DNA of 12,951 bases from Thermoflexibacter sp. GTDB lineage: Bacteria; Bacteroidota; Bacteroidia; Cytophagales; Thermoflexibacteraceae. A model generated the notes under the pieces. The model saw only the letters and a program-made list of their open reading frames with translations. It made no database searches and was not told the origin of the DNA. Of this stretch, positions 1 to 7,299 are shown one piece after another. The stretch spans positions 1-12,951 of the forward strand of contig JALOMS010000083.1 in the NCBI GenBank assembly GCA_025455345.1. The letters run 5' to 3'. The translations under genes were made by a program, and so were the position numbers. Numbering within the stretch: the stretch's first letter is position 1; the number at the start of each line of letters is the position of its first letter.

Positions 1-1014
1 TTTTTTACCTATCTCGAAGAAGGAAAAATCAAAGCTGTGGCGGTATTCAAAGACGATAAACTCAATGGAGTGGTCAAAGAATATTATCCTAATGGGAATC
101 TAAAAAAATCAATTACATACCTCAATCACCTCCAACATGGCAAAGAAATCAATTTTTATGAGAATGGCAGACCTCAAATAGAGGTAAACTACGCCAATGG
201 GGAGCTTTTAGCCGATTCTATGCGAACTTTTTTTGATAATGGGAATATAGAAATGGAAGTCCTCAAGGACAATGACCGATTTAATAAATTTAAAACATAT
301 ACTAAAAGCGGTAAAAAAGCATCAGAAGGTCGCGTAATGATGAAAAATAAAAACGGCTTTTTGAGTTATTCCAATACCTCTCAGGCTTTGGCGTTTTTGG
401 GTGCTGTCCTGCACGGCGAGGCAAATACTTATTATGAAAATGGGAATATTAAATCAGAACTTCGTTATTCTCAAGGCAAGAAAAATGGAAAAAATATCTT
501 TTACTACAAAGATGGTACAAAAAAAGAAGTAATAGACTATGGCAACGAAGAAAAAGATAGAGAAATAGAGAAATTTTATCCCAATGGAACGTTAGAAAGC
601 CAATCTGAATACAAGGAAAATACTCCTGTGGGAACATGGACTTTCTACTACTCCAACAAACAACTCAAATACAAAGAAACTTACTTAGAAGGCAAAGTAG
701 AGGGAGCTAAAATCACTTATTACGAAGACGGAAAAATCGCTTCAGAAGAAACATTTGTCAAAGGCAAACTTAATGGCATAGCCAAAGTTTATTTCCCTTC
801 AGGAAAACTTAAAACGGAGATTCCGTATATCAGAGGAAATACGAACGGCATTGTAAAAAATTTTTATGAAAATGGTAAAATGCAAAGCACAGGCAGACAA
901 CTTAACAATACCAAAGTAGGAAAATGGAATTATTATAACGAACAAGGCAAACTCATAAAGACGGAAAATTGGAAAAAGGGAGAAGCCACTGAAGTAAAAA
1001 CTTTTGATAAATAG
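1..1014 (+). CDS. MORN/YwqK-type repeat protein, 5' end missing
   Basis: The reading frame is open from base 1, so the gene begins upstream of the window; the GTG at 37 is only the first possible start codon inside it and is probably not the true start. The product is built almost entirely of short repeats of about 22-25 residues with an aromatic-aromatic-x-N/D-G core (YYPNG, FYENG, FFDNG, YYENG, FYPNG, YYEDG, YFPSG and so on). About 12-13 copies are visible up to the stop at 1012-1014. This is the pattern of the MORN-repeat variant (Pfam MORN_2) found in the YwqK family, which databases often label 'toxin-antitoxin system YwqK family antitoxin'. Such repeats form elongated beta-sheet surfaces, probably for binding; no catalytic residue is apparent. 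The N-terminus is missing, so export cannot be judged. It converges with the carboxypeptidase gene 51 nt downstream. The family call is firm; the function is unknown. Confidence 0.85.
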   Translation, partial: FFTYLEEGKIKAVAVFKDDKLNGVVKEYYPNGNLKKSITYLNHLQHGKEINFYENGRPQIEVNYANGELLADSMRTFFDNGNIEMEVLKDNDRFNKFKTYTKSGKKASEGRVMMKNKNGFLSYSNTSQALAFLGAVLHGEANTYYENGNIKSELRYSQGKKNGKNIFYYKDGTKKEVIDYGNEEKDREIEKFYPNGTLESQSEYKENTPVGTWTFYYSNKQLKYKETYLEGKVEGAKITYYEDGKIASEETFVKGKLNGIAKVYFPSGKLKTEIPYIRGNTNGIVKNFYENGKMQSTGRQLNNTKVGKWNYYNEQGKLIKTENWKKGEATEVKTFDK

Positions 1015-1065
1015 GACGAATATACATTTGTGGGCTTCTACACCTTAGCTTCTTTTTACAACTAT

Positions 1066-2007
1066 TTATTCCACAGCACTTTCCAATAATTGTATCGTAC
1101 CCTTGTCTGCGTCTATCTCTGCTTCTATGCCGATTGGGATAGTAAACTGGTTTGCAATATGTCCTATCATCGTGCCTTGGAAAGCTGGAACGCCAAGAGG
1201 GCTGAGGTAATCATGGAAAATCTCGTCCAAAGTAAGCGAACCATATCCTCCGCTTGGCTTGCAATTGGTAAATTTCCCCAAAACAACGCCCTTCACTTGA
1301 TTTAATATACCTGCTAACTTGAGTTGGGCAAACATTCTGTCTATGCGATAAGGGTCTTCATTGACTTCTTCCAAAAACAAAATCTTGCCTTTCCAATCAG
1401 GCAAATAATTGCTTCCTACTATACCCGCCAATACTGACAAATTACCGCCAACCAATATGCCTTTGGCTTTCCCCCTTCTAATAGTTTGTATGCGGTCATC
1501 TACTTGTACAAGATTATCTCCCTTTTTATTGGGATTTTGGAGTAGGGAGGCTTCTTTATCGAAGAGCAATTTTCTAAAATAGCCATAGCTAAAGCTATTC
1601 CAAGTAGAGCTGGCAACAGGTGCATGGAAAGTTATCAAATCAGCTTGAGCATAAATAGCTGATAATAATGCAGTTATATCGCTATATCCTGCTATTATTT
1701 TGGGATTTTGCTTGATAGTTTTGTAATCCAATCGGTCTAAAATCCGCGCACAGCCCGAACCACCCCGTATAGCAATAATGGCTTTGATAGATTTATCTGC
1801 AAAAAATTGATTAATTTCCGTAGCTCTTTCCTCATCTGTACCTGCAAGATGCCCGTAGCGAGCTTTAAGATAAAGTCCATGCTTGACTTTCAGTCCCATG
1901 GCTTGTAGAGATTCTGTGGCGAGTTGGTAAGGAAGATTCTCATAAATAGCTCCTGCGGGACTTATAAGCCCTATGGTATCTCCCTCTTTGAGTGCTTGGG
2001 GTTTCAT
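1066..2007 (-). CDS. LD-carboxypeptidase, peptidase family S66 (LdcA/MccF-like)
   Basis: A 313-aa protein, full length for family S66, the serine carboxypeptidases that remove the terminal D-alanine from L,D-linked murein tetrapeptides during peptidoglycan recycling. Visible motifs in order are GLISPAG near residue 13, the RGGxGxxRxL loop at 81-90, the nucleophile elbow GYSD with Ser109, the GGNL segment at 187-190, the LFLEE motif with Glu213, and GH with His283. The Ser-Glu-His spacing fits the family's triad. No signal peptide is present, so it is predicted to be cytoplasmic, like LdcA. The MccF branch, which gives immunity to microcin C7, has the same fold and cannot be excluded from sequence alone. 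The gene is transcribed alone, away from the thioesterase cluster. I found no clear TAnnTTTG promoter upstream of its start; a heptamer repeat lies only 15 nt upstream of the ATG. Confidence 0.9.
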   Translation of the reverse strand: MKPQALKEGDTIGLISPAGAIYENLPYQLATESLQAMGLKVKHGLYLKARYGHLAGTDEERATEINQFFADKSIKAIIAIRGGSGCARILDRLDYKTIKQNPKIIAGYSDITALLSAIYAQADLITFHAPVASSTWNSFSYGYFRKLLFDKEASLLQNPNKKGDNLVQVDDRIQTIRRGKAKGILVGGNLSVLAGIVGSNYLPDWKGKILFLEEVNEDPYRIDRMFAQLKLAGILNQVKGVVLGKFTNCKPSGGYGSLTLDEIFHDYLSPLGVPAFQGTMIGHIANQFTIPIGIEAEIDADKGTIQLLESAVE

Positions 2008-2022
2008 AATATTAGTTAATTT

Positions 2023-2043
2023 AAGGTTTAAGGTTCAAGGTTT
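2023..2043. repeat. Three tandem heptamers AAGGTTT/AAGGTTC/AAGGTTT
   Basis: Three consecutive 7-bp units, differing only at the last base of the middle copy, sit 15 nt upstream of the carboxypeptidase start codon. Short tandem heptamers in intergenic DNA can change copy number by slippage. Here they would lie in the 5' leader or promoter of the minus-strand gene. Confidence 0.75.
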
Positions 2044-2124
2044 TTAGAAAAGAAGCAAAAAAGAAGATATTTTCCATCTTTTTGTACTATTTCCCCAAAA
2101 AATTTTACTCAACTGCTTAACAAA

Positions 2125-2200
2125 TCCTCCCTTCTCCCCTACTCCCTTATCTCTCCTGACTTCTCACTCCTCCCCTACTCTCTCCTATCTCCTATCTCCT
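2125..2200. repeat. Long pyrimidine-rich tract (homopurine on minus strand)
   Basis: About 76 bases made almost wholly of C and T on the plus strand, with only scattered A and a single G. Near-repeats such as CTCCCTTATCTCTCC, CTACTCTCTCCTATC and CTATCTCC occur within it. The composition contrasts with the AT-rich, strand-balanced surroundings. It encodes nothing evident. It may be a degenerate member of a dispersed repeat family, or a tract able to adopt a triplex structure. Confidence 0.6.
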
Positions 2201-2277
2201 AAATTTCACAAATATCCTCTTTAAAATTGTAGATATAGTAAAAAGTTTTTAAACTCGCAATCTAATTATTTCCAAAC

Positions 2278-2697
2278 ATGAAACTTTATCCGAAAGCCAC
2301 GGTAGCGCAGATGAATGCCCGCCCTACCCCAACGCTTACCAGTACTTTGGGCATAGAAATCACAGAAATTGGCGAAGATTATATCGCAGGCAAGATGCCC
2401 GTTGACCACCGCACTCATCAGCCTATGGGTATTTTGCACGGAGGAGCTTCTGTTGCTTTTGCAGAAACCTTGGGGAGCATAGGCGGTTGGTTAGCATTGC
2501 CTGATGATAGTCAGTATTGTGTAGGTTTGGACATCAATGCCAACCATATTCGTAGCGTCAAAAGTGGTTATGTCTATGGAAAGGCAGTTCCCCTTCATAT
2601 CGGAAGGAATACCCAAGTTTGGGAAATCAAAATCACCAACGAAGAACAAAAATTGGTCTGTATCAGTCGTTTAACTTTAGCTATATTGTCTGTCTAA
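2278..2697 (+). CDS. Hotdog-fold acyl-CoA thioesterase (YdiI/MenI/PaaI type)
   Basis: A 139-aa single hotdog domain collinear with E. coli YdiI (MenI), which hydrolyses 1,4-dihydroxy-2-naphthoyl-CoA in menaquinone synthesis. The catalytic positions fall at the same residue numbers as in YdiI: Gln48, His54 in the HGGAS motif and Glu63. The INANHIRS and VWEIKI segments and the C-terminal SRLTLAIL also match the family. This agreement supports the ATG at 2278 over the later in-frame ATG (residue 12). The protein is cytoplasmic and would act as an oligomer. It heads a tight cluster with the fucosidase (11 nt gap) and pyrF. Bacteroidota use menaquinone, so DHNA-CoA is a reasonable substrate, but relatives such as EntH and PaaI act on other aryl- or acyl-CoAs, so substrate is inferred. 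Confidence 0.88.
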   Translation: MKLYPKATVAQMNARPTPTLTSTLGIEITEIGEDYIAGKMPVDHRTHQPMGILHGGASVAFAETLGSIGGWLALPDDSQYCVGLDINANHIRSVKSGYVYGKAVPLHIGRNTQVWEIKITNEEQKLVCISRLTLAILSV

Positions 2698-2708
2698 TCC
2701 TTTTTCCA

Positions 2709-4148
2709 ATGATAAAAAATATTTTATATATTCTCTTAGTTGGCTATTTGCTTAGTGCCTGTGAGCCAAAGATAAGTACGCCGCCCGCACCTTTTGGAGC
2801 AATTCCTTCGGCTCGTCAGCTTGCTTGGCACGCGTTAGAATACTATGCTTTTGTACATTTCAACATGAATACCTTTACCAATGAGGAATGGGGGCATGGA
2901 ACTGAAAAACCATCAACCTTTAACCCCACACTACTTGACTGTGAGCAGTGGGCGCGCGTATGTAAGCAAGCAGGTATGAAGGGTATCATCTTGACAGTCA
3001 AGCATCACGATGGCTTTTGTCTGTTTCCCAGCCAATATACCGAACACTCGGTCAAGAACAGCACTTGGCGAGAAGGCAAGGGAGATGTAGTGCGCGACTT
3101 ATCTCAAGCCTGTCAAAAGCATGGACTCAAAATGGGCGTTTATTTATCCCCTTGGGACAGAAATCACCCCACTTATGGCACACCTGAATACAATGAAATT
3201 TTCAAAAATACACTGAAAGAAGTATTGACAAGCTATGGAGATATTTTTGAGGTTTGGTTTGATGGAGCTAATGGAGAAGGTCCTAATGGCAAAAAACAAG
3301 AATACGATTGGAAAGGATTTGTAGAAGTAGTAAGGACTCACCAACCTAATGCTTGCATTTTCAGCGATGGAGGTCCAGATATACGTTGGGTAGGTAATGA
3401 AAATGGCTTTGCAAACCCAACCAATTGGGGTACACTCAATGGAGATAAGGTATTCCCTGGCTACCCCCAATACAAGGAACTTACCTCTGGTCATGAAGAT
3501 GGAACTCATTGGATTCCTGCGGAGTGTGATGTGTCTATTCGCCCAGGTTGGTATTATCATGCTACCCAAGACGACAGCGTAAAATCTCTCACCAAATTGG
3601 TAAAGATTTATTTGAACTCCGTAGGTCGCAATGCCAATCTCCTCCTCAATCTACCCGTAGATAGGCGCGGACTGGTACATGAAAACGATTCTATTGCATT
3701 GATAAAACTCAGACAGTATTTAGACGAATCTTTCCAAACCAATCTCGCCCAAAATAGCCCCGTAGAAGCAAGTTCTTACAGGGGAGAATCAGAGCAGTTT
3801 GCTGGAAAAAATCTCACTGACAGCAAAAAAGATACTTATTGGGCTACTGATGATGAGCAAACGACAGGAAGTTTGATAGTAGATTTGCAAAAAGAGGCAT
3901 CTATCAATACCATCGTTTTACAAGAGTACATCGCTTTGGGACAGCGCATACAGTCTTTTTCCATTCAGATTTGGCAAAATGGGCAATGGACAGAGGTAGC
4001 CAAAGAAACAACCATAGGAAACAAAAGAATAGTACAGTTTACTACTGTACTTACTTCAAAGTTCAAAATCAATATCTTAACTTCTAAAGCCTGCCCTACC
4101 TTGAGTAATGTAGAAGCATATAATGTCAAAGAATTAACTACACCATAA
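2709..4148 (+). CDS. Alpha-L-fucosidase lipoprotein, GH29, with C-terminal F5/8-type domain
   Basis: A 479-aa secreted glycoside hydrolase. The frame is open from 2619, but the ATG at 2709 is the better start: it avoids overlap with the thioesterase gene and gives a short hydrophobic signal ending in the lipobox LLSAC, so Cys18 would be lipidated. The GH29 catalytic domain spans roughly residues 30-340. It shows the HFNMNTF segment near 50, KHHDGF at 98-103, the EVWFDG motif with the expected nucleophile Asp185, and the CDVSIRPGW block, where Glu272 is the likely acid/base. That block resembles subfamily B, which favours alpha-1,3/1,4 fucosides. Residues about 345-472 resemble a discoidin/F5-8 carbohydrate-binding domain (TYWATDD near 376-382). 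No SusC/SusD pair or other carbohydrate enzyme is in the window. It sits between a thioesterase and pyrF with 11- and 14-nt gaps. Confidence 0.9.
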   Translation: MIKNILYILLVGYLLSACEPKISTPPAPFGAIPSARQLAWHALEYYAFVHFNMNTFTNEEWGHGTEKPSTFNPTLLDCEQWARVCKQAGMKGIILTVKHHDGFCLFPSQYTEHSVKNSTWREGKGDVVRDLSQACQKHGLKMGVYLSPWDRNHPTYGTPEYNEIFKNTLKEVLTSYGDIFEVWFDGANGEGPNGKKQEYDWKGFVEVVRTHQPNACIFSDGGPDIRWVGNENGFANPTNWGTLNGDKVFPGYPQYKELTSGHEDGTHWIPAECDVSIRPGWYYHATQDDSVKSLTKLVKIYLNSVGRNANLLLNLPVDRRGLVHENDSIALIKLRQYLDESFQTNLAQNSPVEASSYRGESEQFAGKNLTDSKKDTYWATDDEQTTGSLIVDLQKEASINTIVLQEYIALGQRIQSFSIQIWQNGQWTEVAKETTIGNKRIVQFTTVLTSKFKINILTSKACPTLSNVEAYNVKELTTP

Positions 4149-4162
4149 CCCCCCTAACAAGT

Positions 4163-4987
4163 ATGAACAGAGCCACACTTATTGCCCAAATCTACCAAAA
4201 GCACTCCTATCTCTGCGTAGGGTTGGACACTGACATACAAAAGATACCTAAGCACTTACATCAAGAAAAAGACCCTATTTTTGCTTTTAATCGCCAAATC
4301 ATTGATGCAACCATAGATTATTGTGTTGCTTACAAGATTAATATTGCTTTTTATGAAAGTTTGGGCGCAAGAGGCTGGGAAAGTTTGGAGAAAACCCTTG
4401 CTTATATTCCGAATTCAGTCTTTACCATTGCCGATGCCAAGCGTGGAGATATAGGCAATACTTCTTCTTTGTATGCCAAAGCTTTTTTTGAAAATATGAA
4501 TTTTGATAGCATCACAGTTGCACCTTACATGGGGCAGGATTCCGTCAGTCCTTTTCTGACTTATCCTGACAAGTGGGTGATTCTCTTAGCCCTTACTTCT
4601 AATGAAGGAAGTAGGGATTTCCAAATGCTCAAGGTACAGGAATCTGCTCAAGACGTAGAAGAATTTTTATTTGAAAAAGTGCTAAAAATCAGTCAATTAT
4701 GGGGTGGAGAAGACCAACTCATGTATGTCGTAGGAGCAACTCACCCCCAATTATTTGAGAAAATACGTCAGCTTGTCCCCAATCACTTTTTATTAGTTCC
4801 GGGCTATGGAGCGCAAGGGGGAGATTTGCAAGCCCTCTCCAAAGCGGGCATGAACCAAGACTGTGGCTTGTTGGTAAACTCCTCTCGCGGTATTATTTAT
4901 GCTTCTGCTGACAAGGATTTTGCTCAGGTAGCCCAAAAAATATCTAAAGGAATCGCAGAAGAAATGAAGATATATTTAGGACAATAA
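4163..4987 (+). CDS. pyrF: Orotidine-5'-phosphate decarboxylase
   Basis: A 274-aa enzyme catalysing the last step of de novo UMP synthesis, OMP to UMP plus CO2, in the cytoplasm. The size and motifs match the longer PyrF subfamily (TIGR02127 type) rather than the roughly 230-aa E. coli type. Visible are LCVGLDTD at 17-24, the substrate lysine region YKINIAFYE at 57-65, and the catalytic DAKRGDIGNT block at 91-100 with Lys93 and Asp96. The phosphate-binding elements are VPGYGAQGGD at 212-221 and SSRG at 240-243 with Arg242. All key residues are present. It is the last gene of the plus-strand cluster and converges with recO across only 13 nt, with no obvious hairpin terminator between them. Confidence 0.97.
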   Translation: MNRATLIAQIYQKHSYLCVGLDTDIQKIPKHLHQEKDPIFAFNRQIIDATIDYCVAYKINIAFYESLGARGWESLEKTLAYIPNSVFTIADAKRGDIGNTSSLYAKAFFENMNFDSITVAPYMGQDSVSPFLTYPDKWVILLALTSNEGSRDFQMLKVQESAQDVEEFLFEKVLKISQLWGGEDQLMYVVGATHPQLFEKIRQLVPNHFLLVPGYGAQGGDLQALSKAGMNQDCGLLVNSSRGIIYASADKDFAQVAQKISKGIAEEMKIYLGQ

Positions 4988-5000
4988 AGAAAAAAGATTT

Positions 5001-5687
5001 TTAGAAGATTTCTCTGAGAACTTTTAAAGATTTTATCTCGCCAAAGTTTTCAAAATGAAGCTGATAAAACTTAAGCAAAGCCTCTAATATCTCATTGCGC
5101 TCTTGGTGATTCATGCTGACTTTGATGCCGTATTCGCCCATAATTAGCTCATTGAGATTACCTGCATAGTGCTTATAATCAAATAGATAACCTACATATT
5201 CTAATTGTTTTCCTATTTCCTCCGCTTCTGTAATAAAAAAACCCAACATTCCCGACAAGCGAGTCAAGAATTGTAAATGGAAATTTTCAAAATTCTCACT
5301 CATATTTTCTAAAGACAAAATACTATTGAGCAGAAAATCAAATAGTTCCTGATTAGTTTCTTCGGTTTTAAGTATTTTTGTAAGTACCTCTGTCAAGAAT
5401 AAACACACCGCAGTTTTCTTAATATCAAAAGGAATCGCATGAAAAGGTTGGTAAATTTTGGCTTCAGAAATATAGTTTAGTTCGGTTTGAGGTTTGTTAT
5501 ACACCAACAATTCTAATAAGGTAAATGGCTGATAAAGAGCTATTTTATTATTTTTATTTTTCAGACTTCTTACCGAATTGACGATGTAAGACTTCAAACC
5601 AAACATTTCTGTATAAATCCTCACAATGATAGAGGTTTCCTTATAGCGGATAAAGCCCAATACGATTCCTTTTGTCTTGTAAAGCAC
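5001..5687 (-). CDS. recO: DNA repair protein RecO
   Basis: A 228-aa protein of the RecO family, the mediator that with RecR loads RecA on SSB-coated single-stranded DNA in the RecFOR recombination pathway. The N-terminal part (about residues 1-80) has the family opening KGIVLGFIRYKETSIIVRIYT and an OB-fold-like pattern. The rest is helical, with the LSGMLGF segment in the middle of the C-terminal domain. The zinc-finger cysteines present in many RecO proteins are absent; only one Cys is seen. The length is typical of Bacteroidota RecO. It lies 27 nt downstream of the LolA-like gene on the same strand and is probably co-transcribed with it. Confidence 0.9.
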   Translation of the reverse strand: MLYKTKGIVLGFIRYKETSIIVRIYTEMFGLKSYIVNSVRSLKNKNNKIALYQPFTLLELLVYNKPQTELNYISEAKIYQPFHAIPFDIKKTAVCLFLTEVLTKILKTEETNQELFDFLLNSILSLENMSENFENFHLQFLTRLSGMLGFFITEAEEIGKQLEYVGYLFDYKHYAGNLNELIMGEYGIKVSMNHQERNEILEALLKFYQLHFENFGEIKSLKVLREIF

Positions 5688-5714
5688 AGTAAATAAGCTA
5701 TTAAAGTATTAAAT

Positions 5715-6473
5715 TTACTTAGATTTTTCCATCCAATGTACCTTTCCAAAATAGGTTGCGTCGAAGACTCTTAAATCTAAATCCACATTGGATTTGAGGT
5801 TTTTATATTCTTCCAATTGCGTTTTTTTGCCATTTATCAGGAATAAAACCTCCGTTTCTATCCAGCCCTTGCCAGACTTCGTATGCTTAGAAAATCTTGC
5901 TTCTCTTACATCACCATTAGGCATTTTCTCAAAAGTACGCACCAAATAAAGTTTGTTCTTGTCTATCCAAAACTGAGCAGTTGCAAAATCTCCTTTGTCT
6001 GCTCCTACTACATACACCTCTCTGCCATCATAGCTATCTTCCCTAAATTTATTGACATCATATCCAGCATTTTTCAGCTCCTCAAGTACCTTATCTTTGT
6101 CCATAAAGTTCAACCCTCCCGCTAAGAGAATCAGGTTATTCTTAAATGCTCCTTTGCGAATATTTTGTCCATTTTTGAAATTATAAACTGAGTCTTTGGC
6201 GAAAATAACAGCATTTCCTTCCTTCAACTCGCCAAAGTCTATGCGAAAATTGTTTGGGTAGGCAATTGCTTCGTACCAAATCGTCTTGTTCTTGACTGTA
6301 TCAGCCTCATAATGTGTATTGTACTGTGTAAATGTAACATTTTTAGCCGCTTTGCCTTTGTATTTTTTGTGCATAGCTTCTATCAAAGCCTCTGTGGAAT
6401 TGATAGGCGGAGCAAAACTGGATTGGAGACACAGAAAAGCTAATAGTGTAATAAGTAATAATTTTTCTTTCAT
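5715..6473 (-). CDS. LolA-fold outer-membrane lipoprotein carrier-like protein
   Basis: A 252-aa exported protein. The N-terminus is a clear signal peptide (Lys-rich start, hydrophobic stretch about residues 4-18), with cleavage likely near Ala21. No lipobox Cys follows, so the mature protein should be periplasmic and soluble. The mature part is rich in beta strands and shows a LolA/LolB-like pattern: an N-terminal helix (STEALIEAMHKKY), then alternating strands containing TFTQYNTHY, IWYEAIAYPNNFRIDFG and AQFWIDKNKLYLVRTFEKMPNG. The 'fixed substrate, then sugar- or lipid-like beta sheet' layout is typical of outer membrane lipoprotein-sorting proteins. The fold call rests on pattern recognition only, and a role in lipoprotein transport is inferred. 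It precedes recO in an apparent two-gene operon and diverges from xrtK. Confidence 0.72.
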   Translation of the reverse strand: MKEKLLLITLLAFLCLQSSFAPPINSTEALIEAMHKKYKGKAAKNVTFTQYNTHYEADTVKNKTIWYEAIAYPNNFRIDFGELKEGNAVIFAKDSVYNFKNGQNIRKGAFKNNLILLAGGLNFMDKDKVLEELKNAGYDVNKFREDSYDGREVYVVGADKGDFATAQFWIDKNKLYLVRTFEKMPNGDVREARFSKHTKSGKGWIETEVLFLINGKKTQLEEYKNLKSNVDLDLRVFDATYFGKVHWMEKSK

Positions 6474-6497
6474 AAATTAGAATGGTTTAAGTTTTTC

Positions 6498-6523
6498 CAA
6501 AGATAAAAACAAAAAATAGGCAA
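6498..6523 (-). promoter_or_regulatory. Candidate Bacteroidota promoter for LolA-like gene and recO
   Basis: Read on the minus strand there is a perfect TAnnTTTG box, TATCTTTG, at 6505-6498. A TTG lies upstream at 6523-6521, separated by 15 nt, slightly shorter than the usual 17-23. Transcription would begin near 6491 and give a leader of about 18 nt before the ATG at 6473. Confidence 0.45.
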
Positions 6524-6565
6524 AAAGAGATTTGAGGCAAATTTTGTCTGTACGTTTTTATTTTT

Positions 6566-6594
6566 TTGATTTATCAAGAAAAAAAGTATTTTTG
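6566..6594 (+). promoter_or_regulatory. Candidate Bacteroidota promoter for xrtK
   Basis: A TTG at 6566-6568 is followed after 18 nt by TATTTTTG at 6587-6594, an exact fit to the TTG-N17-23-TAnnTTTG consensus described in Flavobacterium and Bacteroides. The leader to the xrtK ATG would be about 95 nt and very A-rich. The adjacent MSEP-CTERM gene has no comparable match in the 64-nt gap before it, which favours co-transcription. Confidence 0.55.
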
Positions 6595-6695
6595 TATAAA
6601 AAAAGATAATATCAGAAAAGAATACATAAAAACATTAAAGAAATAAATAAAGAAGCATTATTGGCAATTTAATATCCAAATAATCAAATAAATAG

Positions 6696-7235
6696 ATGAA
6701 AAAACTTAACCTCTCATGGATTAGATTATGTTATTTCGCCCTTGCCTTGTGTATAGGTTTGGGTATCAAATACTTCTATTCTGTGGCGAATAATGAGCAA
6801 TTGCGTTTTATGCTCTTTCCTGTACATCTATTTATCGAACTACAAACAGGGTATCAAGGTGTTTTTGAGGCAGATAGGGGTTATTTTTTCCCTAATCTAA
6901 ATATTTGCATAGATAAGTCTTGTGCTGGCTTGAATTTTTTTGCGATTGCCTTCTTGTCATGTAGCTTTATAGTGATACAAAAGACGGTCAAAGAAAGGCA
7001 ACTACCAGTTTATCTATTTATTTCATTATCAGTTAGTTTCCTTGTTACTGTATTGGCAAACTCCTCGCGCATTTTCCTTGCGCTACTTACCTTGAGAAGT
7101 TTTCCTACCTTGGCAACCCAATCATGGTTTCACGAAGCCCAAGGAGTATTTGTTTTTATAAGTATATTACTTTTTTTTCATATTTTCGTATTGTATATTA
7201 TGGAATTTGTGCAGTTTCAGTCATCTTCCAAATAA
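6696..7235 (+). CDS. xrtK: Exosortase K (XrtK), membrane transpeptidase/protease
   Basis: A 179-aa integral membrane protein of the exosortase/archaeosortase family, at the small end of the family. The catalytic Cys-Arg-His set is complete: Cys76 in KSCAGLNFF, Arg125 in ANSSRI, and His146 in SWFHEAQG. Hydrophobic segments lie at about 10-28, 78-95, 103-120, 122-134 and 149-172. The GIKYFYS motif (23-29), the FxxxFxxLQTG segment (41-52) and the short size fit the XrtK subgroup rather than the EpsH-type enzymes with periplasmic C-terminal domains. Exosortases cleave a C-terminal tripartite sorting signal, probably transferring the protein to another acceptor. The next gene carries such a signal, so it is the presumed and perhaps only substrate. 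The XrtK assignment, rather than XrtN or another subtype, relies on this motif set plus the neighbour. Confidence 0.88.
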   Translation: MKKLNLSWIRLCYFALALCIGLGIKYFYSVANNEQLRFMLFPVHLFIELQTGYQGVFEADRGYFFPNLNICIDKSCAGLNFFAIAFLSCSFIVIQKTVKERQLPVYLFISLSVSFLVTVLANSSRIFLALLTLRSFPTLATQSWFHEAQGVFVFISILLFFHIFVLYIMEFVQFQSSSK

Positions 7236-7299
7236 GTAATTAGGATTTTTTGCTGTATATTTTCAAGTCCAAATTTCTAACCATTTATCTCTAAATTTT

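Larger units (their letters stand above)
2008..2277. other. Divergent intergenic region with heptamer repeat and pyrimidine tract
   Basis: This 270-nt spacer separates the minus-strand carboxypeptidase from the plus-strand thioesterase cluster. It should hold promoters for both, yet no good TTG/TAnnTTTG pair was found in either direction. Two sequence oddities lie here and are listed separately: three tandem 7-mers at 2023-2043, and a strand-biased C/T tract at about 2125-2200. No ORF or RNA gene is supported. Confidence 0.6.

Noticed and set aside
981..1039. Imperfect inverted repeat AGAAGCCAC / GTGGGCTTCT near the convergent gene ends
   Set aside because: It needs a bulge, has a loop of about 40 nt and no T-run, so it is not a credible terminator.
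2619..2708. Thirty-codon N-terminal extension of the fucosidase frame
   Set aside because: It overlaps the thioesterase gene and has no function-like sequence; starting at 2709 gives an ideal lipoprotein signal with the lipobox Cys at residue 18.
3144..3569. A 141-codon minus-strand ORF inside the fucosidase gene
   Set aside because: It lies entirely opposite the conserved GH29 catalytic domain and has no recognisable motif; it is a shadow.
6696..7235. Alternative reading of the exosortase as XrtN
   Set aside because: XrtN systems also include a VIT-domain partner, but the GIKYFYS motif, the small size and the MSE-type C-terminal signal of the partner fit XrtK/MSEP-CTERM better.
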